Shown here: in pieces, positions 32,214-42,639 of the stretch
Layout of the letters: each line of letters begins with the position of its first letter
How positions within the stretch are numbered: position 1 is the first letter of the stretch
From: Aplectana chamaeleonis
Lineage: Eukaryota > Nematoda > Chromadorea > Rhabditida > Cosmocercidae
Length of the DNA stretch: 64,000 nt
Assembly: GCA_029168955.1 (NCBI GenBank)
Contig: JAPDOI010000962.1
Span: 62,001-126,000, forward strand
Direction of reading: 5' to 3'
Translations under genes and position numbers: made by a program
Notes under the pieces: generated by a model
What the model was told of the DNA's origin: nothing
The model's database searches: none
The model's input: the letters and a program-made list of their open reading frames with translations, nothing else

Positions 32214-32368
32214 AATCGAATACACAGAAAAGGAGTAGCTTCGGGCAAGTTGAGTTGGTATGCGCGACTGGAAGCCGCTGCGTTCATGTCGTCGCTGAAA
32301 CGCAGTGCGCGTCTTGACTATCTAAACTAACTCGTTCGCTACTCCTCCCTTTCTGTGTATTCGATCTA
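32214..32368. mobile_element. ~150-bp MITE, ends TCGAATACACAG
   Basis: TCGAATACACAGAAAAGGAG at 32216 mirrors CTCCTCCCTTTCTGTGTATTCGA ending about 32366, continuing with TAGC/GCTA. The interior carries GCTGCGTTCATG/CGCAGTGCGC partial pairing. Confidence 0.55.
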
Positions 32369-34185
32369 GAAGCCTGTCCTATAGGGTTGGAAGTTGGACG
32401 AGTCGGGTTTTAGCTATTCAGATTGGGTTGAAATACTCGAATTGATCGGTCAGGCTGGATGAAAAAGCAATCGCGTAGGTTTCTGCGTACATAAGTGCAT
32501 TTCTTTGAAAAGTAACGCGTGTATTTTCGGGGTCATACTCCCCGCGACCAGCGGCAGCGCAGAGCAGGCATATCGATTTTCGGTCTGGCGTCGCGTCGCT
32601 CTTCGCTGGAAGTACGATCCCGGCCCAAATCCGTCCATTTTGTTCAAACGTTTCTTTTCGGAAGGGCCAATTTTTTTCCGAAATTCGCTTCCGTTTTCCA
32701 CAGAATTCCAAGTGTCATAGAAAGATGTTCAGCGATAATATTTGCAACTTATAGGTTGTCAATAGGGTATATGAGGTGACAGCCTGCTGTCGAGAGCTGT
32801 AGTTGCCTACCCTATGTTACGGAGCGAAGTTCACTGTTCTTAAGCGTTCGTATCCGGATCTAGGGGAGAGACCACGGGAGAATGTAGGATGGAGAGCGAG
32901 ACGCAGCATCCGCGCGCACACGCACGCGATGGACCGAGTAAATCTAGCTTCGAAACAAAGGATGAGTGATTATACTCAAAATACTATTATTGATGGGTAC
33001 ATCGGATTCGTGATGACCACACCAAGGAAAGCCTGCGGGCTAGGTTCTTGGAAACCTACCAATTTAATGTATTCTTACCATAATTTATTTCTGTGGCTTA
33101 CACTTTAGACTGATTATATTTGATATTTAATGATGCTGGGGTAAGCTTAATCACGCACTTCCGAAACCTAAAATTGCGTCTCTACGCGTTTTTAAGGAAT
33201 TCACTTTCTGCGCTCCGAAAGCCGCCAAATGTCTGCGAAACATAAGAAAAGGTTTTTGGAGGTCCACAGAGGTGTATAGTTGTTTTCACAATTTCCCACA
33301 TTTCGCAAGCCAAAAGGCGAACTTTCGAGCTTCTTCGGAGTTTCGCGCACCGCCGGTTTCCGGCTAACTATGACGATTGTTTCGAATAAGCTCGCAATTT
33401 ATGTCGTTTTATTTGTCAACCACCACGGACGGGCATTGCGGTTGCCGCACCTCGCTGGAATAGAATTCTCGATGCGACTGTAGAATCTTCACGGGACCTC
33501 TATCCGTTAATGGGGTAGTGAAGGGCCCCGCCCTCGATATTTTTGGCCATGCATCATTGCTGTGAAACACTCCCAGTTTTTCCTTATTGAAATCCATGGG
33601 TGGGCGTAATCTTGGCGAGGATGCAACAAAGTTTCTTCCTCGTTTTGGACTTTTCGAAGAGACAGTTACATTTGCTAATCCATTGCTCCAATCCGATATC
33701 TTCCCGACTATTCCATTCGCCTCCCTCGTCTAGATTCAGTCCCCCCAATTGATCAGCTATTCTTAAGACGGCCATCTGCGCTCGTCCATCACACTCCGTG
33801 CAGCATTGCAGGCTGCGCCCCTCATAAAACACGTGCTGTATCGACCGTCACATGAGGAGAGCAGATGGCGGCCCGCTCCGACGGGCGTAAACAGTGGGCG
33901 GTCGTTCTCTGGAGCGTCATTATGTGCATCGAGAAAATGCTAGAATGTGAATGTCAGCTGAGCGCCGGCTCCCATTTTGCTTTGCCAGTAGAGCAACGCC
34001 CTAAGCAGACGCAAGGTGTTCTCGGGAGAAAGGATAAGGATGAAGTTTTTGGCGCTTATCAATCCTTCTGGGGGTGCGCCTTTAAGTCGACTTCCATTCA
34101 GAATCGCAGAGGCTTTCGAATGTGTAATGGGACTATAAAAATACTTGTGGAGGCCAGCAAATGAGGTTTGCGGATTCTGTTTTCT
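32369..34185. other. Gene-poor stretch, nothing recognised
   Basis: Several 60-100 aa open frames (32803-33108 +, 33865-34164 +, 33832-33584 -) show no domain, no convincing splice partners and no signal peptide. I leave them unannotated. No clear TIR pair was resolved. Confidence 0.3.
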
Positions 34186-34189
34186 TCCA

Positions 34190-34860
34190 ATATATGAAAA
34201 CCTTCGAAAACCTGATATCTATTCAATTCGAATTTTGTGTGAATAATTGATTTTCGATTATTTATGTGATTTGCCCGGACGGAACATCAAGATTATTTTT
34301 TGTTTTTCGAAAACATGCTTGAAAAAAGTGTTCGAAAACGATTGGGTAATGCTATCCTTCTAATTAGTCCAATATCGTCACCTGAAACTGGACGAGTATT
34401 CAAAAATTGAAAAATTCATTTACCCGAAGGAATCGAATATCCATAAACCCAAGTAATTCAAATTCTCGAATAAAACGAACATTTCATGCATTTTTATGAC
34501 ATAGAATGCGATCACAAGATATCACCAGGTAGCTGAGTTGAACCCAAAACGTAGGGGTCGGGTAGGACTCGAACCTGCACCGTATTGCTTTCCAGACGAG
34601 GGTGCTACAAATACACGGAGATCAAATTATTTATTTTCCCGAATAAACCGAGCCATTTGAATTTCCTGATCAACTAATATATTCGATTATCCGAGTGAAT
34701 CACATATTCGAAAATCGGATAACCAATTTTTCCAAATGGATAGCATATTCGAAAAACCGAATAATTCAAATTCCTAAATGAGTCGAACACTTGAAAAAGC
34801 GAATACTCTAAAATTTCGAGTGGATCGATTACTCGAATAGAGTACAATTCCGTGGATTCC
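34190..34860. repeat. AT-rich degenerate repeat of ATTCGAA/CGAAT
   Basis: Dense irregular recurrence of TATTCGA, CGAATA and AATTCAAAT every 15-30 bases, like 1200-1375 but longer. It is interrupted at 34550-34615 by a tRNA-like patch. Confidence 0.45.
34550..34615 (-). other. tRNA-like 3' half (T-arm), likely SINE or tRNA relic
   Basis: On the - strand the string GGTGCAGGTTCGAGTCCTAC is a textbook B box/T-arm, preceded by CTCGTCTGGAAAGCAATACG and followed by CCGACCCC. I cannot build a complete cloverleaf with a D-arm, so it is called a relic or a tRNA-derived repeat rather than a tRNA gene. Confidence 0.4.
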
Positions 34861-34899
34861 CGCAAGATTTAAAACCTAAAATCTTAGTGGACTCTTGTT

Positions 34900-34932
34900 A
34901 GCAGAGTGGCGCAGACGTTGGAAGGCATGGAT
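34900..34932 (+). other. Initiator-tRNA-like 5' fragment (A box)
   Basis: AGCAGAGTGGCGCAG matches, as I recall it, the 5' end and A box of eukaryotic initiator Met tRNA. It then departs, and no anticodon arm or T-arm follows. It could be the head of a tRNA-derived SINE. Confidence 0.35.
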
Positions 34933-35504
34933 TGAATTACCAAGTTATCCGTTTTTTAATCTGTTCAGAAAGTGGAATCTATCGATTTTTATTCGCCAGG
35001 TTTAGAATTCTGCAAAATTATTACGGATTTCGATCTCCCCAAATTCAAATCTCATCGGATTTCGGATAAATATTCAACCACATGATCCAATCGGAGTTTC
35101 CTAGTTGAAATTTCTATTTGTGTATCATGGATGGAAACGCGTTTCCTTCGTGACGTCAAATCCCCCACCAATTGTAATGTAGTGTATACAGATGTAAAGA
35201 GCTCCGTTATCCAGTGAGATCTATTGGATCGCGTGGGATGACGCCGACGTCCCGTGACGACCATGATGTCGATAAGTGCCCTTTGGAGTCATTCCCTATC
35301 GCGCCACTATTTTGTGCGAGCATCAGGTGATCATGGGAATGGTGTCAACACTTTGGGCTAAACAGATGGTTGGAAATGCTATCTGAAGGGTGTTGCGACG
35401 TTCATTTACTGGACCATATCAAGGAGATTTATTGACATCATTGATTAGTCTTCCGTATCAAACGGATTTAAAAAAGTGTTCGTTTACTAACTTGCCAAAT
35501 TACT
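34933..35504. other. Intergenic, nothing recognised
   Basis: Ordinary AT-rich DNA; no repeat partner or coding signal seen within this window. Confidence 0.3.
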
Positions 35505-36055
35505 ATTTATTTATTTATTAAATACTATGCATAAGGCATACGAGAGAAACACAAACACAGCAAGTCAGTAGTGTACAGATTGAGCGCAGATAAGAATCGC
35601 TGATACATCGTGATCTCCATCCCATCACCGAACTTCCCGTTAAAAACACAGTAACTTCTTTCTCGCAATACGTTTGAATGATCTCACTTCAGATCGAACG
35701 GCAGGTATCCCTTCTCTAAATGAAACAAAGAGCGACCCAGCCCTGCACGTAAACGAGCAGGACCTTAGTGTACTTTTTGGGATTACATATGAAATTTTCT
35801 CTGTACCACCTCTGGTTCTAGAATGAATTATACGGTAAAATTTAGAAACGTCTACTCTCATAACACCTGATAACATTTTAGCGACAGTGACGACATCACA
35901 AACCTTCCGCCGCGATTCTAACGTGTGTAGCAACAACTCCCTGTTCCGGTTCTTTGAATTGGGTATGCTACTGTAGGGCAACTGGAAAGCCCTTGCAAAT
36001 AATTTGCGTGTGAAATTCTCTTGGGTTCTCTCTAGCAAAGAAATGTCTTTCTTTT
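35505..36055 (-). pseudogene. CR1-like LINE, 3' terminal fragment
   Basis: The - strand frame 36038-35640 (132 aa) begins LERTQENFTRKLFARAFQ and continues HTLESRRKVCDVVTVAKML, the thumb-end signature of CR1/Jockey-type ORF2 (E-R-x-Q-x-x-F-T-R..LESRR..D). It ends FKRIARKKLLCF. Downstream on the - strand lie GCATAGTATTTAATAAATAA-type tail repeats (35505-35530), a usual 3' terminus. The RT core is missing. Confidence 0.7.
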
Positions 36056-36304
36056 TATGTGGAGCAAAAATATGATCTATGATCTGTGACTATGATCTAC
36101 ATATGAGCTTTTCAAATAATACAGTCCATAAAACTCATCTATAAAGTTAACTCTAAAGTCATTGAATATTGAAAATCTGACAGAAAGGGTCATTTTTTAA
36201 GAATTTCAAAAAAGACAGAATCCGCCCAAATGAGGAAGAACCGTGAACCCATTCTGGTACCACAATCTAGTTTCCAAATGTTCGAAAGACTGGAACAGGG
36301 CGGA

Positions 36305-36482
36305 TGGATAGAACGTACTCAGGCGATTCTCGGCCACGAGCCACACCAAACGGAAATCGGAGCCGCCTGACAGTCAGCAGCAGCAGTTGCCCGGCCAGCA
36401 ACACAAGCCGACCCGCAGATTGGGAGAACGAGTTCAACTGTCTGGCGGATCGGGGTCGAGAATCGCCTCGGTAGAGAACGAG
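36305..36482. mobile_element. Hairpin MITE, ends around CTCAGGCGATTCTCG
   Basis: CGTACTCAGGCGATTCTCGG at 36311 mirrors TCGAGAATCGCCTCGG near 36460. The inner part holds a CAGCAGCAG run and CAGATTGGGAGAACGAG, shared with 22440-22650. Confidence 0.5.
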
Positions 36483-37430
36483 GGACAACCGAAGATTTCC
36501 GGTATCAAAAACTTCATCTACATTTTGATATAAAATTCGAAGCGGGCCTCAAGTTTTTTTTCCAGTGGTTATAAAGGTTATAAGAGAGAAAAGTTGAGCT
36601 TTCGAATGGTTTACCACTGGGGTGTGTTCATGGAAAATATTTTTCGTTGGACGTTAATTTTGGAGAAGAAAACCACGTTAACCCGTTAATGTGTTAACAC
36701 GTTAAGGTCGTCAAAAATTTAAAAACATTAGCTGACCACTTCAAAAATCAAAAAATCATCAGAGGTCCCATATCAATCAGTGCCATAATTCCACTGCAAT
36801 TGGCGAACTAGACTAACGCGATTTCAAGACTTTTCCGTTAAGAGTTAATCGTTCTGAGAAAATCGAAATCGCGATTACCCCTGGTTAGGGTCCAAAAAGC
36901 GTTGGTGCTTCTCTAGCGAAACCATACAAATCTACCCTTTTTCAGCGGGAAGGCGACTGAATTATGGGTGTCTCCATTTTGTGGAAGATGAATTAATTTA
37001 GATTATTTAGGTAGTTGTTTCAACCGATTTCTCGCTAAATACAGGATCGATCAGCATTTTCCACCACGAGTTTCCGGAATACACAACAGCACATGTAGTT
37101 CGTCGCCATAACATTCGAAACATTTTCGAAAACTTCTCGTCAGCCTTGAGAATGACTCATCAGGAGAATGTGGCACTGCGTGACTTTTCGTAAACAACCA
37201 CCCGTAACTATTTGTGGAATTTCAACGTTTTCGAAACTCCTGTCGCGCATTTCGATACATACATATTACGAAAAGCTAGGGGTTTTAAAGCCACCAACCC
37301 TACAATTTCATCATTTTCGAATCGCTGCAATTCCCCCATTTCTGTCGCTTAAGGTTTTTATTGAATTCTATGACTGTTTAGGGTAGCCCTCAACGCCAGA
37401 ATCATACATATCACACTAGTTTCGCTTACA
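36483..37430. other. Intergenic, nothing recognised
   Basis: Includes a short cluster of GTTAAC/GTTAA palindromes at 36675-36710 (ACCCGTTAATGTGTTAACAC). Otherwise unremarkable. Confidence 0.3.
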
Positions 37431-37726
37431 AGGGAAGTGTTTAGAGTGGTAAACGCATCTGCCGAAACGACTAGTATCGTTAGTATCTCTAGTGGCTCAA
37501 TAGTAAAACTGCGCAGTATCCCGCCCCTGCAGCTTCCAAGAAGTTACAAGCCTAAGAAGGTAGTTTTTTGTGCTTTTTGTACCCTCCAAAAAGCGCATTA
37601 GTCTTCGAAAAATCCGGAAACGGATCTCGTAAATGTGTTCAGCGCCCAAAACTACCACCTGAGCAAAGTTTGAGTGAAGGCGCATTTTCCATACTTTGTC
37701 CAGACTGACAGCGTTTTGGACTTGTA

Positions 37727-38003
37727 CTGTGCTTCTCTGGGCCAAATTCTGGTCCGCAATTGCGTCTCGACGCGCTTTGCGGCCGCGCGCAATCGAGTCG
37801 GAAGTTTCCAGCGCCGCAGCCGCCGACCTGTTGACTTTAGGTGGGTTTTAGAAATTGGAATGTAAACATAATTAGAGAAAACTGTATAAAAAAGCCATAT
37901 CGAGTCGGCTTTGGCGCTGGAAACTCAGCTGACTCGAGCGCGTGCGGCCGCAAAGCGTGTCGAGACGCAATTGCGGACCGAAATTTGGCGCAGATAAGCA
38001 CAG
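37727..38003. mobile_element. Tc1/mariner-like MITE (277 bp), copy 2, TA on both sides
   Basis: CTGTGCTTCTCTGG (37727) and CAGATAAGCACAG (to 38003), flanked by TA at 37725-37726 and 38004-38005. The interior is nearly the same as 21334-21611, including GTATAAAAAAGC and TCGGCTTTGGCGCTGGAAAC. TA duplication plus TIR fits the Tc1/mariner superfamily. Confidence 0.7.
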
Positions 38004-38458
38004 TACGGATTGTCGGTTGGGCGTTTATTTATACCGATCAGAGGTCTCTGGAAGCGTTTTAGACTCACAGGGCGGTTTTTTTGGGGCGCTGATCACGGAT
38101 CTATGGTTTACTTGCCGATTTTTCGAAGTTTTCGACTTGATTTGTTCAAAGCTTCCCATCGGGCGAAAACTTGATGGCAAATTGCAACTTTTGACGATCT
38201 CTGGAACGCTACGGTAGAAACGGCTTAAAAAGTTTCTCTATGGCTTATTTGGAGTGCTGAACACGAATCTGGAGTCCGTTTATCGATATTTTTTTTTGCA
38301 AATTACGGCAGATTACGGTGGGTATACGGTAGTTTGGTCAAAATCTCAGATTTTACTCAAAATTTGTATACGGGGGTTATCCGGGGTGGAGAATACGAAT
38401 TCAACGTCCGTTTGTCAATTTTCAAAATACTAATGTGGGTTTTGCCCCCCCCTCCCCC

Positions 38459-38935
38459 TAAAGGCTTAGTCCAACCTCAGAATCAATTTTTCGTTTTTCA
38501 TCCCATCTTGGAGAAAATTTCACGCTGATCACAATGGTGTCTCCAGAATCGCTCAGAACTCACTACGAACGGAGTTACGGCTTCTCGAAAATTTCGATTC
38601 TGAACGGCTAGAAGTTCGCGGACTTGTCTTGAGCCTGTATTTTCTTGTTTTTCGCAGCCATCGTTCTGAAGCAGGCCATTATATAAAGCCAGACCGAAAG
38701 CAAATCGAAGAACATAGGTTTCGAATAAAATCATTCGCGCGTCTCTTCCATATTGAGGTCGGAAACCTGGCGGTGGGAGTTACCCATTTTCTCTTTCAAG
38801 AGGGCGTGGTCGACTTTTTCCTAGCTTTTTCTCGCTTGTTTGAGCGATTTGAGATTTCGCGCTTGGCAGGGTTGCTATAGGCGGCGAGCGGACCATAATA
38901 TCAAAAATTACCTCTGAGGTTGGACTGTGCCTTTA
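38459..38935 (-). mobile_element. TTTAAAG-group MITE family a, copy 3, nested in HIR-B
   Basis: Ends TAAAGGCTTAGTCCAACCTC and GAGGTTGGACTGTGCCTTTA. 477 bp, the closest relative of copy 2 in reverse orientation (AAGCAGGCCAT, GTCTCTTCC, GAGCGATTTGAGATTTCGCG). It entered HIR-B between two HIR body blocks. Confidence 0.65.
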
Positions 38936-39555
38936 AAGTCATGTTACCCACCGTAACCTACAGTAAACCTCGGAATTTAGACAAATGGACTCCGGATTCG
39001 TGTTCATCACCCTAGATTACCCCTACATATGTTTTGGGCTAAATCGGAGACAATTTTTTTTTGAAAATCCCAAAAAATGCCTGATGGCTACCCTTGCATT
39101 CTCGCAAAGCTTTAAAAATGCTCATAACGTGTTCGAACATGCAGCTCGAGGCGGGATACTGCGCATTTTTACTATTGAGCCAGAAGAGATACTAAGTGAA
39201 CGAGTCGTTTTCGCAGATGCGTTTACCACTCTAAACACTTCCCTTTTTCAAAATGACTTAGAAGCGATTCACCTAGAAGGGACGAAAAGGACGCGAAAAC
39301 GCGTCTTCATGCGCCCTCTGTAGTCCTACTAACGGTATTATATGTCGCATAATCGAAAGTGAAATCGAGCAGCACTGGCAATGTGATGTGATCCATCGTT
39401 CTCGACGTAGCAGTTTATATATCGTTGATCACTTATCGAGAGATAGCCGCGGCGCAGCGATCTAACGTGATATCTTTTGATCGATGTTCATGACTATCAT
39501 TACCTCCTCGCTTGCGTGAGTGCCACGTGTGTTCGTCGCGGCCATCTCTCAACCA

Positions 39556-39850
39556 GTAATCGATCATACAGTCCACGGCAACAGAAAAAAGGTGGTGGTG
39601 TGGTTGCGGACATCAGCATAGTGTAGTATATATCAATCATTTTTCCCAAACAGCTGTTATTGATCGGTGAGCTATTGTTCCCATTCTCGTTTGTTTTCAT
39701 TGCCTTGAGCTGTATTCGTATCAGTGGAAACAAAAACTCACCGATCCGTCACAGCTGTTTCGGAAAGGTGACTAATACTGCCGTATGCTAGGAGAAGTCC
39801 GCAACCGCACCACAGCTTTTTTCCATTGCGGTGCACTCTATAGATTATCA
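39556..39850. mobile_element. Long-TIR MITE (~295 bp)
   Basis: The left arm AATCGATCATACAG, CACGGCAACAGAAAAAAGG, GTGGTTGCGGACATC mirrors the right arm GTCCGCAACCGCACCAC, TTTTTTCCATTGCGGTG, TATAGATTATC. The inner pair AACAGCTGTTATTGATCGGT and ACCGATCCGTCACAGCTGTT brings the arms close to a centre near 39705. Confidence 0.6.
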
Positions 39851-40300
39851 CCATCGCTTAAAATCACCAATCAATATACAATCCATCAGTTTTGAGGGTG
39901 TTTTTATACTTGTGCAACGCACTGTTATCCTGCTTTAGCCAAAAGGAACGAATAACGAATAGATTCGAACGTCCACATGGCGAACAAGTGTGGACAATGT
40001 GTGGGCCGTTGTAGATTTAGCTGCGAGTGAGAGGCGATGCTGTCAAAATCCAGGAATAGATCTTCAATTCGGAATATTGACTTGTGAAACAGGTGCGTAT
40101 TTTGATGTTTGTCTGGCCCTCACCATGGTTTCGCGATGGTGTTTTTCCTTGACTGTGAAACATTCTATGTTATCGCATTCGGGGAAAAAAATTAGTTCGT
40201 GCAACCGGTTTACCCGTGTTCTCTTTTTCACTTTGCTATTCTTGACAGCAGAGTCGGGCGATGCAGATTTTTCAGATGATCATTAGAAAACATACAATGG

Positions 40301-40427
40301 GCACGGATCGCACTGATAGTGTGTTCCTTATTGGGCGTTGGTGCAAACTAGGTGCGCATATGTTATAACATAGGTGCACCGAGTTTGCGCCAACGCAAAA
40401 TTAGGAACACACTATCAGTGCGATCCG
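40301..40427. mobile_element. 127-bp palindrome MITE, copy 2 of 3
   Basis: CGGATCGCACTGATAGTGTG mirrors CACACTATCAGTGCGATCCG almost perfectly, with GTTCCTTATTGGGCGTTGGT against CCAACGCAAAATTAGGAAC, and GTTATAAC at the centre. A partial extra arm (GCAAAGTGTCAGTGCGAACC) follows at 40432-40470. Confidence 0.7.
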
Positions 40428-40599
40428 AAGGGAACGCAAAGTGTCAGTGCGAACCGTGCCGACTGTATATTTTACCTCAGAGCCAAATTTATTGTTCCTT
40501 CGCACGCTTGTGGGGAGCGAGAGGAGAGAATGGGAAAGTGTGGTGGGGAAAAAGGAGACGTACGCGATAAGGGGTGCTCTTATCCAGCTCACCCCCCCC

Positions 40600-41330
40600 C
40601 CACCCCAATCGGCTCCCTCGAAGTGGCTCTAAATTTTTCCAAGTTTTCACTCCAATTTCGGTATATCTTGAGCACCGGTGGTGCTATTTTCCCAAGGCCC
40701 CCTTCAGAACTAGTCGAAAAACCTGCTGAGTCCGACTGAGTCCGGAGCGGAAGAATCGTCCTCGGCCGTCTGCAATCGACTGAGTCCGGTTGTCCCCAGC
40801 GCAACACAGTTCCTCTGCGAAACACGCAATCGATAGTCAACGGCAGCAGTAAGTGGGGCAGAGCGCAGACGACGAGAGCCGGGATGCGACGGGACTGCGC
40901 AGGTTGCAGTCCGCCGAAGAAAATGCACCCAAATCAAGTGAGAAACTCCTATATCGATCGGGTGGGTTCAGGATGATTTCGGTTAAGACGCAACCGGACT
41001 CAGTGGGACTCATTCTGTGCATTCGCCCCGCCCTTCTACGCATGAGAACCATCAGTATCGACCAGGGGCATCGCGGTGGGCACCAGACGGTAGCAGTCGG
41101 ACTCAGTGTGTTGATTTTTTTGCACCCGTCTCCCACGAATTCGGTGCGTATCGACTCGGTGGGACTCAGTAGATCCACCCACTCTGACGGGGGCCTAATT
41201 TGTAGTCCGTGAGGAGCCTCATCTACTGACCCCTGGAGGAGGACGGTTCGAGAATGAAGACACACCGCTCTCCACTTCTTTTATACCCTACCCTTTATCA
41301 ATTGGGTATCATCAATTTTGTTTACGAGCG
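40600..41330 (+). repeat. Diverged 917-bp-family unit carrying an insertion
   Basis: The left piece (TTTCGGTATATC, GAGCACCGGTGGTGCTATTTT, 40650-40700) and the right piece (GAATGAAGACACACCGCTCT, CCTTTATCAATTGGGTAT, AATTTTGTTTACGA, 41255-41325) are collinear with the units of the array at 43.8-48.4 kb but are separated by about 510 bases of unrelated DNA. Confidence 0.55.
40720..41200. mobile_element. Insertion with inverted GACTCAGT motifs
   Basis: CTGAGTCCGACTGAGTCCGG at 40727 is opposed by CCGGACTCAGTGGGACTCA at 40993 and GGTGGGACTCAGTAGATCC at 41158; ACTGAGTC or its complement occurs at least six times. It interrupts a satellite unit, so it is likely a mobile element, but exact ends and duplication were not resolved. 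The overlapping 142- and 119-aa frames show no family. Confidence 0.4.
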
Positions 41331-41679
41331 TCGAATGGGGGGCTGTATAACATTATTCCGCGATAAACGGAAATAAATTTTATTTCGTTAGGGAATATAT
41401 ATCTGCAGAATTCTCCCTTTCAAGATAATAAAATGCTCCTACACACCATTGAAGGTACTCTAGACATTAACCGAGCAAGGAGTCAGATTCGGGTAGAGTT
41501 TGTTAGAAAACGCTCATTAAAGTTTCGTAATGGCCTGCCGTAAACCATCACAGGCTATCAGGAGTTGATGACATATCCATGTTGGTATTTTCGAAATACA
41601 GGTTGGGTTGAAGGCTAATCTACTTTTCGGTCAGGTTGGTCTATTCGCTTCGCATCGCTTTTACCCAGTGGGGTTATTT

Positions 41680-41811
41680 TGGACACCGATACTTCCTTAT
41701 TTTGAGATGGCGCAAACACGGTGACTTATGTTATGACATATGTGCACCGAGCTTGTGCCAGTGCACAATAAGGAACGCAAAGTATCAGTACGATCCGTGC
41801 CGACTGTAAGA
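41680..41811. mobile_element. Palindrome MITE, copy 3 of 3 (left arm eroded)
   Basis: The right arm CAATAAGGAACGCAAAGTATCAG...CGATCCGTGC is intact. The left arm survives as GATACTTCCTTATTTTGAG with small deletions. Centre TTATGACATA. Confidence 0.55.
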
Positions 41812-42635
41812 GCGTATCCGTGGTAGGTCCATGTTTCCATATCAGGGGAAAGGTTGTTCTTTGGCGTTGATCTCCTGTTCGATGTCTATTTTCCTAATTC
41901 TAGATGGCTACGGTACACTACGGTAGCTGCTGTTCTTATCGGAACAAAACTCCGGAGCCGCGTGCTGCGAAAGCGGTTGGGTAGGAATGTGGACCGGAAC
42001 TCCGTTATGATAAGGAGAGCATGTGAAGCAACTCGCTGTTATCTTCTGAAAGCTGTAGATGGATGTCGTATTCAAGCTAAGCATTCAAAATAACAAAAAA
42101 AGCAAATCCACCATAACAGGTTAATCACAAATACGGCATAGCGTGAACTCCAAAAGTATTTATCAAATTCGGAACGATTTTATCAAAATACTGCTGTTCT
42201 CGGCTCGATCTGAACATATTTCAATTTGGATCAGACATTTTTCAACCTGATCAGACACTTCGAATAATGTTATACCCATTCGGCTTTCGTAAACGAAATT
42301 AGACAGCCCTTTTCACCGAAATCTCAAATATTTTTTTTCAGACACAAAAAATTAGTTTGAAAGGAGTTATCAAAAAAGGACGCTAAAGAGGCCAAAATTC
42401 GTTCCCACGCGCCTCGTGCCAAAATCGTACGAACGGTATTGTACATCTATTGTACGGCTCAATATTTATTTTGAGTTTTGAAAACTGTTGGCTAAAAAAC
42501 AAGCATCAAGTTGAATTGAATCTGGTTCAGTTGAAAAATCTCCCATGGGAGCCTTTTGGTACAGCGAAGGCGATAGTAAACCAAACAGGTTTCACATTTT
42601 TTTGCCAATTTTGACAGAACACACTTGAAAAAACT
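41812..42635. other. Intergenic, nothing recognised
   Basis: The 79-aa + frame at 41854-42093 has no recognised domain. A-rich DNA with TTTTTTTT runs near 42340. No element resolved. Confidence 0.3.
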
Positions 42636-42639
42636 GATT

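Larger units (their letters stand above)
37431..39245 (-). mobile_element. HIR element copy B, both TIRs present, two nested MITEs
   Basis: The left TIR from 37431 (AGGGAAGTGTTTAGAGTGGT, AAACGCATCTGC, GTATCTCTAGTGGCTCAATA, CTGCGCAGTATCCCGCC) is complementary to the right TIR ending 39245 (GGCGGGATACTGCGCA, TATTGAGCCAGAAGAGATAC, GCAGATGCGTTTACCACTCT, AAACACTTCCCT). The paired arms run about 100 bases. The body repeats a GAACACGAATCTGGAGTCCG-like block. Nested at 37727-38003 is a TA-flanked MITE and at 38459-38935 a family a MITE; without them the element is about 1.06 kb. The 112-aa frame at its right end is not a known protein. Confidence 0.65.

Noticed and set aside
33865..34164. 99-aa + frame with a hydrophobic N-terminal stretch
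   Set aside because: No recognised family, no splice partners, no conserved neighbours; insufficient support for a gene.
41854..42093. 79-aa + frame
   Set aside because: Not similar to anything I know and without start or splice context.
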